A stretch of DNA of 5,274 nt. It comes from Akkermansiaceae bacterium (GTDB lineage Bacteria; Verrucomicrobiota; Verrucomicrobiia; Verrucomicrobiales; Akkermansiaceae). The notes under the pieces were generated by a model. It ran no database searches. It was not told where the DNA came from and was given only the letters and a program-made list of their open reading frames with translations. Positions 1-5,274 of this stretch are shown piece by piece. The DNA lies in the NCBI GenBank assembly GCA_023300205.1, contig JALZVD010000194.1, forward strand, positions 1 to 5,274, written 5' to 3'. Both the position numbers and the translations under genes were made by a program. How positions within the stretch are numbered: position 1 is the stretch's first letter; each line of letters begins with the position of its first letter.

Positions 1-369
1 GAAGCCGCGGAGCTGGCGGGAGTTCATGGCGCAGCCGGGAATGCGGGCGCGCATCATGTAGGAGTCTTGGGCGGGGGTGACGTAGAAGAGGCCGTGGAAC
101 TTGAAGCGGAAGATGTCGCCATCTGAGGCGAATTTTTCCTCCTGAGCGCGGGCTAGGATGGTGTCGTAGCAGTCGAGGCCGTTTTGCTCGTGCTTGATGG
201 TTTCTTCACGGCAGAGGTCATCGAGAGGAGTGCCGAAGAGGGTTTCTTCTGGTTGGTCGGTGAATTGCCCTTGGGCATTTTGGCCGAGGAAGGGGGCTTG
301 TTGGACCCCTGCGATGAAGCCGTTGAGATAACCGGTTTGTTCGTCGGTGAAGGGGGAGTCAGGAGTCAT
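1..369 (-). CDS. nirA: NirA-type ferredoxin-dependent nitrite reductase, N-terminal part (runs off left edge)
   Basis: The reading frame is open from ATG at 369 to the window edge, giving 123 residues without a stop. The protein starts MTPDSPFTDEQTGYLNGF and contains the stretches FGTPLDDLCREE (45-56), KHEQN (59-63), GDIFRFKFHGLFYV (84-97), PAQDSYMMR (99-107) and IPGC (110-113). These match the N-terminal region that I recall from NirA-family nitrite/sulfite reductase-like proteins of Verrucomicrobia and Planctomycetes. The family reduces nitrite to ammonium in the cytoplasm with siroheme and a 4Fe-4S cluster; the cluster-binding cysteines lie in the missing C-terminal part. An in-frame TAG lies 12 nt upstream of the ATG and no other start codon lies between, so the start is well fixed. 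AGAGG is present but only about 2 nt from the ATG, which is unusually close. It follows the porin gene but is separated from it by a terminator, so it probably has its own promoter. Sulfite reductase is the main alternative; the neighbouring transporter favours nitrite. Confidence 0.83.
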   Translation of the reverse strand, partial: MTPDSPFTDEQTGYLNGFIAGVQQAPFLGQNAQGQFTDQPEETLFGTPLDDLCREETIKHEQNGLDCYDTILARAQEEKFASDGDIFRFKFHGLFYVTPAQDSYMMRARIPGCAMNSRQLRGF

Positions 370-380
370 TGCCTCTGACT

Positions 381-397
381 AGCGCTTGGTGTGCCAA
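381..397 (-). promoter_or_regulatory. Sigma-54-like -24/-12 motif upstream of nirA
   Basis: On the minus strand the 17-mer TTGGCACACCAAGCGCT has TGGCAC at the -24 position and GC exactly 10 nt after the GG, as in the consensus YTGGCACGrNNNTTGCW. The TT of the -12 element is replaced by GC. If it works as a promoter, transcription would begin at about 370, directly next to the ATG at 369, giving an almost leaderless mRNA. That makes the promoter reading weaker here than at the other two copies; it may be an operator instead. Confidence 0.3.
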
Positions 398-398
398 G
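385..398 (-). repeat. Short inverted repeat CTTGG-CACA-CCAAG upstream of nirA
   Basis: Two perfect 5-bp arms flank a 4-nt centre, 16 nt before the nirA ATG. It could be a small mRNA hairpin or an operator dyad. It overlaps the sigma-54-like -24 element, so its TTGGCAC half may be there for promoter recognition and not for folding. The stem is too short to be convincing by itself. Confidence 0.35.
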
Positions 399-403
399 GC
401 CTT

Positions 404-432
404 AAAATATGGGCTAGATCTCTTGTTGTTCA
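404..432 (-). promoter_or_regulatory. Possible sigma-70-type promoter of nirA
   Basis: On the minus strand TGAACA (427-432) is followed after 17 nt by TATTTT (404-409). Each hexamer matches four of six positions of the TTGACA/TATAAT consensus. Transcription would start near 397, leaving a leader of about 28 nt that opens with the CTTGG/CCAAG dyad. It lies just downstream of the porin terminator, where a nirA promoter is needed. The match is weak and competes with the sigma-54-like motif. Confidence 0.28.
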
Positions 433-469
433 GGATGAGTCGAATTCATGGAGTGCTAGAAGAGAAAAA

Positions 470-494
470 CCCGCCGAGTTAGGAACTCGGCGGG
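470..494 (-). terminator. Rho-independent terminator of the porin gene
   Basis: A perfect 11-bp GC-rich inverted repeat (CCCGCCGAGTT / AACTCGGCGGG) with a 3-nt loop is followed on the minus strand by TTTTTCTCT (469-461). It starts 18 nt after the porin stop codon. The T tract exists only on the minus strand, so termination is directed against leftward transcription from the transporter-kinase-porin group, before nirA. Confidence 0.9.
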
Positions 495-512
495 TAGTGA
501 GGTGGTTGATTC

Positions 513-1733
513 TTAGAACCTGTAGTTCAGCTCAACAGAGAGTTGCTGAATGTCCTCGTAGAAATCGTCTCCGACGAAGTAAGAAGCCTTGAGGATTCCG
601 GTCATATCTTTGTTGAACTTTTTCACTAGGACGGCATCTGCTTCGTAGCCGTAGGTGTTATCCATTTGTCCATCTATAAAGTAGTGGAGGAATCCCTTGA
701 AGGTGATTCCGTAGGGGAGGCCGCCTTTGACATAACCTAGGTAGAAGTCAGTGATGCCGTTATAGTTTCCTACCTTGTTATTGAGACCAATTCTTTGGCC
801 GATGAAGGCATCAGTAAAGCCATTGAAGGCGTGGACGGTTGCGAGAGGTGTTTTGAAATTCTCTCCTAAATATTCGACTCCGGCTGAGAGGGTCGCGCCT
901 CCCGCTTTCATCGTGTATTTGAGGTGGCCGTAGAGGGCGTCGTAGTCACCGCCTGCTAGATCACTAGTTCCGTCTTGGTAGGCGAATTCGGCGTAGATCC
1001 CATTGGTGTTGGTAAAGGCTCCGAAGGTGTTGCTTTCGCCGACGTTTCCATTGTTATCGATATCAAGGAGGTAGGCGTAGCCTCCGATTTTTCCAAAGCT
1101 GGCGGCGTAGTCAAAGTCGATGATGTGGCCCTCGCCTTCGAAGGAGGTGAGTGCTCCTCCGGCGTCTTTGCCGAAGATGCGATTGATGCGGTCGAAGTAG
1201 GCGTAGCTGACATTGAATCCTTCTCCGGTGTAAGCGATCTGAGCAGCGTCAAAGGTTTGCTCGTTTTGACGCCACCCAACGTTTCCGATGAAGGCAGCAG
1301 AGTTGCGAATGATGCGCTGGCGACCGATTCTTGCCAAAAAACCATCCCCTTTATACTGGGCATAGAGTTGGTTGAGTTCGGCATTGTTAGGATCGGCAAT
1401 GGTGGAGTTTCCTGGAGTTTTTGGAGTGGAGCCTCCGGCGCTCTGGTAGTCCTCGATGAGTGCTTGGGTGCCTTCACCTTCTATAAAGGCGGATAAGCCT
1501 TCACTGGCATCGCCGAGCGTGAGTCCGAGACGTGCTCGGAACGTGAGGGCATGAGAGGGATCAAGAGGGTCGGTCTCTCGGAATTCGTAGCGGCCGCGGA
1601 GATCGCCGCTGAGTGTGATGATATTAAAAAAATCAGGAGCTGAGCTGGCTTGGGTGTTGGCTGGTGCTTCTCCTGCATTTACGAAGCCAATGATGGAGGC
1701 GAGGGCGAGGATGGGGAGCTTGAGAGCGTGCAT
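513..1733 (-). CDS. Outer-membrane beta-barrel porin, alginate-export-like family
   Basis: A 406-residue protein with a classical signal peptide (K5, hydrophobic run 6-18, likely cleavage after VNA at residue 20), many alternating aromatic/polar strands, and a C-terminal phenylalanine (LNYRF) typical of outer-membrane barrels. The segment SGDLRGRYEFRETD (42-55), then GRQRI (137-141) and FIGNVGWRQNEQTFDAA (148-164), resembles the alginate-export domain family (PF13372) as I recall it. Residues 97-118, rich in Gly, Pro, Ser and Thr, look like a surface loop. Nothing in the sequence identifies the substrate; its place between nitrate transporter/kinase and nitrite reductase suggests a channel for nitrate or other nitrogen solutes, not alginate. 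No Shine-Dalgarno sequence is visible; the leader before the ATG is A/T-rich (CTTTTAAAAAAT). It starts 49 nt after the kinase stop codon, so co-transcription is likely, and it ends in a strong terminator. Confidence 0.82.
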   Translation of the reverse strand: MHALKLPILALASIIGFVNAGEAPANTQASSAPDFFNIITLSGDLRGRYEFRETDPLDPSHALTFRARLGLTLGDASEGLSAFIEGEGTQALIEDYQSAGGSTPKTPGNSTIADPNNAELNQLYAQYKGDGFLARIGRQRIIRNSAAFIGNVGWRQNEQTFDAAQIAYTGEGFNVSYAYFDRINRIFGKDAGGALTSFEGEGHIIDFDYAASFGKIGGYAYLLDIDNNGNVGESNTFGAFTNTNGIYAEFAYQDGTSDLAGGDYDALYGHLKYTMKAGGATLSAGVEYLGENFKTPLATVHAFNGFTDAFIGQRIGLNNKVGNYNGITDFYLGYVKGGLPYGITFKGFLHYFIDGQMDNTYGYEADAVLVKKFNKDMTGILKASYFVGDDFYEDIQQLSVELNYRF

Positions 1734-1782
1734 ATTTTTTAAAAGCGAGAGCTGTGTGAGTGATCACGAATCATCTAGTCCC

Positions 1783-3492
1783 TCATCTCAAGAGGTGGGA
1801 GATGATGAGGATAAGAAGGAGGATGGCGGTCGCGGTTTTCCAGAAGAGGATAGGGTCTTTCTCGATGAAGGGAAGAGCGTCGCGGTCTAAGAGGGCGTAG
1901 TTTGGCTGGCGGAGGTTATTGAGGAATTCGGCCATGGATTGGTGGCGGCCGCTGGGGGTGGGGGCGAGGGATTTCTTAATGGCGGCATCAAACCAAAGGG
2001 GGATCATGGGGTTGTGGCGGGTGGCGCTTTGGTATTTTAGGTGGTTGAAGTCGCGGAGGGTTTTGGCTTTTTCCCAAGCTTTGCCAAAGGGGTGATTCTG
2101 GTTGGTGATGAGGAAGTAGGCGATGGTGGCGATGGAGAAGAGATCGGACTTGGTGGTGGGCTGCGCGCCGTAGCGATACTCGGGGGCGGAGAAATCGATG
2201 GTGCCGAGGGCTGAGTGGCGCTCGAAGGGGGAGGTGATTTCTGAGATGCCGCCGATGTGGCAGGAGCCGTAGTCGATGATTTTGACGACGGGTCCGGGGA
2301 GGACGAGGATGTTATCTGGCTTGAGGTCTTGGTGGAGGGTGTCTTTCCGGTGGAGGGCACGGGTGCCTGCGATGATCTGGCTGATGATGGCTACGACATC
2401 GGCGATTTGAGCCTGTGGATTGGCCTCGCACCAGCGGGTGAGGGTGATGCCGGGGATGTGCTCTAGGAGGTAGTAGCAGGAGGTGCGGGTCTGGGTGGGC
2501 TTGATGATTTTTACGAGATTGAGATGCTGGGTGCGGAGGCCGATCCATTCTTCGAGGGCGAAGCGCTCTAGGTATGAGGGGTCGTCTGAGAAGGTGATGG
2601 AGGGGGTTTTTATGACGAGCTGACGACGGGTGGCGGGTTCGGTGGCGAGGTAGAGCTGGGTGTTTTTTGTGGCGGAGAGAAGGCGGTCGATGCGGAGGCC
2701 ATCGATGGTCATGCCGGGGGAGAGGTCGGGCGGGAAGGGGAGGTGCGAGAGGCGGCGGAAGACTTCGTTTTTATCGGAGTCGGGGAGGGAGGTGACTTTT
2801 AAAACAATGCAGGAGCGGTTGTCTGGGCTGTCTTGTGCGAGGTGGGCTAGGAGGTCAGCGGCTTCTTGCGGTGGGTGGGTGAGGGCGGTTGAGATTTGTT
2901 GGGGAGTGAGTAGATCGTGGATGCCATCTGTGGAGAGGAGGAAGGTGTCGCCGGGCTGGAGTTCGAATGAGCGGTAGTCGATCTGGGGGTTGTATTCGAG
3001 GCCGAGGGCTCGGGTGAGGTAGAAGGTCTCGGGGGAAACTTGAGAGGAGTGATCGGTGGAGAGTTGCTCTATTTTACCCTCGCGGAGGCGGTAGAGGCGG
3101 GAGTCGCCGATGTGGAAGAGGTGGCCGGTCTGGCTCTTTAAGATGAGGGCGGTGAAGGTGCAGACGTAGCCTTTTTCTTGGCTGGGGTGGCTGAGGCCTT
3201 GGGAGAAAAGCCAGCGGTTGAGGGCGCTGAGGACGCGGTGGCCGGAGGTTTTTACTTCCCAGGGTTCGGGGGTTTCGTAGTAGTCATTGAGGAAGCCTAG
3301 GACGGCGGATTCGCTGGCTTCCTTTGCGGCGGAGGCGGCGCTGACGCCATCGGCGATGGCTGAGGCGATGCCTTTGGTGGCGATGATGTCACTGGCGGGG
3401 ATGCGAAAGCCAAGGGCGTCTTCGTTTTGATCCTTGGGGCCGGTGTGGGTGGACTGGCCGGTTTGGATTTGGATGTTGCCTTGGAGGTGCAT
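1783..3492 (-). CDS. PP2C-type phosphatase / Ser-Thr protein kinase fusion with C-terminal membrane anchor
   Basis: A 569-residue two-enzyme protein. Residues 7-235 form a PP2C phosphatase: NED (23-25), ADG (47-49), HIGDSRLYRL (127-136), STDHSS (145-150), LSTDG (186-190) and DN (224-225) supply the metal-binding acidic residues. Residues 265-530 form a Hanks-type kinase: candidate ATP lysine K295, catalytic loop HQDLKPDN (387-394) with D389, metal-binding D407 in DYG, APE (436-438), D450 and R516. Residues 547-567 are a hydrophobic anchor ending in HLLR, so both domains should be cytoplasmic at the inner membrane. The kinase is unusual: HQD replaces HRD, and the P-loop region (271-282) has no glycines. 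Similar fusions sit beside nasA and nirB in Pseudomonas, suggesting reversible phosphorylation of the nitrate pathway; the target is unknown. The gene starts 12 nt after the transporter stop with a pyrimidine-rich, SD-less leader, suggesting translational coupling. Confidence 0.9.
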   Translation of the reverse strand: MHLQGNIQIQTGQSTHTGPKDQNEDALGFRIPASDIIATKGIASAIADGVSAASAAKEASESAVLGFLNDYYETPEPWEVKTSGHRVLSALNRWLFSQGLSHPSQEKGYVCTFTALILKSQTGHLFHIGDSRLYRLREGKIEQLSTDHSSQVSPETFYLTRALGLEYNPQIDYRSFELQPGDTFLLSTDGIHDLLTPQQISTALTHPPQEAADLLAHLAQDSPDNRSCIVLKVTSLPDSDKNEVFRRLSHLPFPPDLSPGMTIDGLRIDRLLSATKNTQLYLATEPATRRQLVIKTPSITFSDDPSYLERFALEEWIGLRTQHLNLVKIIKPTQTRTSCYYLLEHIPGITLTRWCEANPQAQIADVVAIISQIIAGTRALHRKDTLHQDLKPDNILVLPGPVVKIIDYGSCHIGGISEITSPFERHSALGTIDFSAPEYRYGAQPTTKSDLFSIATIAYFLITNQNHPFGKAWEKAKTLRDFNHLKYQSATRHNPMIPLWFDAAIKKSLAPTPSGRHQSMAEFLNNLRQPNYALLDRDALPFIEKDPILFWKTATAILLLILIISHLLR

Positions 3493-3504
3493 GGAGGGAG
3501 GGGC

Positions 3505-4989
3505 TTAGGCTACTTCGATGAGTTCTACGGTTCCGTCTTCGTGGACTTCGGAGACGTGGCCTTTTGGTTCGGTGAGGAAGTAGGAGGCGATGAAGCCGAT
3601 GATGGAGGAGGCGGCGATGATGTTGAAGAAGCTGGCGGCTTCGACGAAGCTGAAGATGGTGAGGAAGGTGACGGCCCCGACATTTCCGTAGGCTCCGGTC
3701 ATTCCGGCGATCTGGCCGGTCATGCGACGCTGGATGAGGGGGACGATGGCGAAGACGGCTCCTTCTCCTGCTTGGACAAAAAATGAGCAGGACATGGTGG
3801 CGATGACGGCGAGGGCGATGGGCCAAGTGCTGGTGATCTGGCCCATGAGAAGGTAGCCGAGGGCGAGGCCGGCGAGGAGGATGATCATGGTGCGGCGGCG
3901 GCCGAATTTATCGCTGAGCCAGCCACCGCTGGGGCGGGCGACGAGGTTCATGAAGGCGAAGCCGGCGGCGAGGAGGGCGGCGGTGGTCATGGGAAGGTGG
4001 AAGGTGTCGGCAAAGAAGCCGGGGAGCATGGAGACGACGGCGAGCTCGGAGCCGAAGGTGATGAAGTAGTTCACGTTCAGGATGGCGACTTGGCGGAAGG
4101 GGTAGCGCTGGTATTCTGGGACGCTTCCGGTCTTGAGCATCTCTCGGTTGACCTTGATGATCTGGGAGGTTTGAAAAATGAAGAGGGCGGCGAGGGTGAG
4201 GTAGATGAAGGTGACTGCGACTTGGGGGAGGAGGGAGACTCCGGCGGGGGAGAGTTTCCAGGCGAGGAGGGCGAGCGCGCCATACATGGGGATGTTCATG
4301 ATGAGGAGGAAGTAGAGGTCGCGCTTGGTGGAGACTTCTAGGCCGCCGGATTTTTTTGGTTTGAAATAGGTGGAGCCTTTTGGGGTGTTGCGGACGGAGC
4401 GGTAGTAGATGAAGCCGTAGAGGATGCTGATGGCGGAGATGGCGAAGAGGGCGTAGCGCCAGCCATTATCGCCCCCGAAGAAGAGGGCGAGGGTGGGGAG
4501 GATGATGGCGGCGGCAGCGGAGCCAAAATTCCCCCATCCTCCGTAGATGCCTTCTGCGAGTCCAACTTGCTTGGCGGGGAACCACTCGCCGACCATGCGG
4601 ATGCCGATGACGAATCCTGCGCCTACAAATCCCATGAGGAAGCGGGTGAGAGCGAGCATTTCATAGCTGCCTGAGAGGGCGAAGAGGGAGCAGAGAAGTC
4701 CGCCGGTGACGAGCATGATGCTGAAGGTGAGACGGGGGCCTACTTTATCAACGAGCATGCCGACGATGATGCGCGCGGGGATGGTGAGGGCGACATTGAG
4801 GATGAGGAGGGCTTTCCATTGCGCCTTGGTGAGATCAAAGGCGGTCATGATGGAGTCCCGCATGGGGGCGTGGCTGAACCAGAGAACAAAGCAGAGAAAA
4901 AAGGCGAACCAGGTGAAGTGGAGGGTTCTTATCGGGGCGCTCTTTAGGTTCGCCATGTTGAGTTTTTCAAGGGGGGTAGAGTTGTTCAT
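3505..4989 (-). CDS. nasA: NarK/NasA-family MFS nitrate (nitrate/nitrite) transporter
   Basis: A 494-residue MFS protein with about 12 hydrophobic segments. [11 protein letters not shown] (24-34) opens the first helix; [10 protein letters not shown] (77-86) is the MFS loop 2-3 motif, echoed by [12 protein letters not shown] (355-366). The two nitrate-signature regions are present: [14 protein letters not shown] (147-160) and [12 protein letters not shown] (429-440). [16 protein letters not shown] (123-138) carries the arginine R131 and is typical of the assimilatory NasA/NRT2 branch. It would import nitrate across the inner membrane. The ATG at 4989 gives a leader of about 24 nt from the sigma-54-like motif at 5024-5040. 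An alternative start at 4956 (MANLKSAP) also fits, because family members often begin close to that point; neither start has a Shine-Dalgarno sequence. First gene of the probable transporter-kinase-porin unit. Nitrite uptake or exchange cannot be excluded. Confidence 0.92.
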   Translation of the reverse strand: MNNSTPLEKLNMANLKSAPIRTLHFTWFAFFLCFVLWFSHAPMRDSIMTAFDLTKAQWKALLILNVALTIPARIIVGMLVDKVGPRLTFSIMLVTGGLLCSLFALSGSYEMLALTRFLMGFVGAGFVIGIRMVGEWFPAKQVGLAEGIYGGWGNFGSAAAAIILPTLALFFGGDNGWRYALFAISAISILYGFIYYRSVRNTPKGSTYFKPKKSGGLEVSTKRDLYFLLIMNIPMYGALALLAWKLSPAGVSLLPQVAVTFIYLTLAALFIFQTSQIIKVNREMLKTGSVPEYQRYPFRQVAILNVNYFITFGSELAVVSMLPGFFADTFHLPMTTAALLAAGFAFMNLVARPSGGWLSDKFGRRRTMIILLAGLALGYLLMGQITSTWPIALAVIATMSCSFFVQAGEGAVFAIVPLIQRRMTGQIAGMTGAYGNVGAVTFLTIFSFVEAASFFNIIAASSIIGFIASYFLTEPKGHVSEVHEDGTVELIEVA

Positions 4990-5023
4990 TAAGGAGGCTC
5001 GGACGTTCTTCGTGGCTGCTTTG

Positions 5024-5040
5024 AGCTTGCTCTATGCCAA
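5024..5040 (-). promoter_or_regulatory. Sigma-54-like -24/-12 promoter of the transporter gene
   Basis: The minus-strand 17-mer TTGGCATAGAGCAAGCT matches YTGGCACGrNNNTTGCW at the core TTGGCA and at GCT of the -12 box, with GG and GC separated by exactly 10 nt. Mismatches are C to T and G to A after TTGGCA, and AA for TT in the -12 box. The predicted start of transcription is near 5013, giving a leader of about 24 nt to the ATG at 4989. Nitrate assimilation genes in several bacteria are sigma-54 dependent, which fits. No clear enhancer (NtrC-type) site was recognised. Confidence 0.45.
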
Positions 5041-5127
5041 GCGGGGATTGCGCGAATCGATAGGGATGATGAGCGGGATTCATCGTTCGAGGACGATCGC
5101 TGAGAGGGATTTTTAGGGTCTTGGCAT
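5034..5127. repeat. Inverted repeat ATGCCAAG ... CTTGGCAT in the divergent intergenic region
   Basis: ATGCCAAG at 5034-5041 and CTTGGCAT at 5120-5127 are perfect 8-bp inverted copies with 78 bp between them. Each copy forms the -24 half of an outward-facing sigma-54-like motif, one toward the transporter gene and one toward lysR. They could alternatively be paired operator half-sites for a regulator. TGCCAAG recurs once more in the window, upstream of nirA (392-398). Confidence 0.6.
5082..5097. promoter_or_regulatory. Possible LysR-type operator dyad between the divergent genes
   Basis: ATCGT and ACGAT form perfect 5-bp arms around a 6-nt centre, with a T-N12-A core close to the T-N11-A layout of LysR boxes. 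It lies midway between the two divergent starts, where LysR proteins usually bind. The arms are short, so this is only a candidate. Confidence 0.25.
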
Positions 5128-5137
5128 CCTCTCTGCT
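5121..5137 (+). promoter_or_regulatory. Sigma-54-like -24/-12 promoter of the lysR gene
   Basis: The plus-strand 17-mer TTGGCATCCTCTCTGCT has TTGGCA, then GC exactly 10 nt after the GG, and CTGCT against the TTGCW -12 consensus (one mismatch). The predicted start of transcription is near 5148, about 25 nt before the ATG at 5173. The layout mirrors that of the transporter promoter on the other strand. Confidence 0.42.
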
Positions 5138-5172
5138 ACTTGGGTTCATTGTGGGTTCGTGTGAATCCGCTT

Positions 5173-5274
5173 ATGATGATTGAACTTCCCGATTTACGAC
5201 AGGTCCGCTCGCTAGTGGCAGTGGCTGAGACCGAGAGCTTTACGAAGGCTGCTGAGAGGCTGAACGTGACTCAG
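5173..5274 (+). CDS. LysR-family transcriptional regulator, N-terminal part (runs off right edge)
   Basis: The first 34 residues (MMIELPDLRQVRSLVAVAET, then ESFTKAAERLNVTQ) are the start of a LysR winged helix-turn-helix: the RSLVAVAE first helix and SFTKAAERLNVTQ leading into the recognition helix. LysR proteins are usually about 300 residues, so roughly nine tenths lies outside the window, including the effector-binding domain. The ATG at 5173 or the one at 5176 puts the DNA-binding domain at its usual distance from the N-terminus. An in-frame GTG at 5161 is a less likely start; no Shine-Dalgarno sequence supports any of the three. The divergent arrangement with the nitrate transporter is classic for a LysR protein and its target, so it may sense nitrate, nitrite or nitrogen status. 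That role is inferred from position only. Confidence 0.88.
   Translation, partial: MMIELPDLRQVRSLVAVAETESFTKAAERLNVTQ

Noticed and set aside
975..1496. Long open frames on the plus strand and in other minus frames inside the porin, kinase and transporter genes (for example 975-1496, 3427-3786, 3997-4341).
   Set aside because: Low-complexity shadow translations produced by the biased base composition of the real genes; none shows a recognisable domain.
1760..1767. GTGATCAC palindrome between the kinase and porin genes.
   Set aside because: Only 8 bp, no neighbouring copy, and no regulator family that I can tie it to.
1745..1794. TTGAGA with a 17-nt spacer to CGTGAT as a possible porin promoter.
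   Set aside because: The -10 hexamer matches only three of six positions, and the 49-nt gap fits co-transcription with the kinase.
5012..5116. Plus-strand small frame (GTG at 5012 to TAG) preceded by a perfect TAAGGAGG at 4990-4997.
   Set aside because: The spacing of 14 nt is too long for a Shine-Dalgarno, the GTG-initiated peptide is unfamiliar, and the frame overlaps the divergent promoter region.
5076..5168. GGATTCA (5076-5082) and TGAATCC (5162-5168) as an inverted repeat.
   Set aside because: Seven bases with a wide spacer can easily arise by chance and it fits no known layout.
1..5274. Insertion sequences, CRISPR arrays, tRNA or rRNA genes.
   Set aside because: No terminal repeats with a transposase, no spaced direct repeats and no RNA gene signature were seen; genes and short intergenic regions account for the window.

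Overview
This window looks like an assimilatory nitrate gene cluster from a Gram-negative bacterium. I infer Verrucomicrobiota or a PVC relative. The leftmost gene encodes the N-terminus of a NirA-type ferredoxin nitrite reductase as I recall it from Verrucomicrobia and Planctomycetes, the cluster carries an outer-membrane beta-barrel with a signal peptide, and the leaders lack good Shine-Dalgarno sequences. The taxonomic call rests on recall of family sequences, not on a search.

Layout, right to left on the minus strand: a NarK/NasA-type MFS nitrate transporter (4989-3505); after 12 nt, a PP2C phosphatase/Ser-Thr kinase fusion with a C-terminal membrane anchor (3492-1783); after 49 nt, an alginate-export-type outer-membrane porin (1733-513); a strong intrinsic terminator (470-494); and the first 123 codons of nirA (369 to the left edge). 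On the plus strand a LysR-family regulator starts at 5173 and runs off the right edge, divergent from the transporter. The divergent intergenic region is 183 nt.

Together the genes suggest a route for nitrate: outer-membrane entry (porin), inner-membrane import (MFS) and reduction of nitrite to ammonium (NirA), with a membrane-anchored phosphatase/kinase that could tune the pathway post-translationally and a LysR protein that could control it transcriptionally. Nitrate reductase is not in the window. The order transporter - PP2C/kinase - nitrite reductase resembles the Pseudomonas nasA - kinase - nirBD cluster, but with NirA in place of NirBD and a porin inserted.

The most interesting non-coding signal is a repeated 17-bp pattern, TTGGCAY-N7-NNGCT, that fits the sigma-54 -24/-12 layout (GG, 10 nt, GC). 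It occurs once in front of the transporter, once in front of lysR (each placing transcription about 24-25 nt before the start codon), and once in front of nirA. By eye, the other TTGGCA occurrences in the window lie inside genes and lack the GC at the right distance. An alternative reading is a shared operator containing CTTGGCA.
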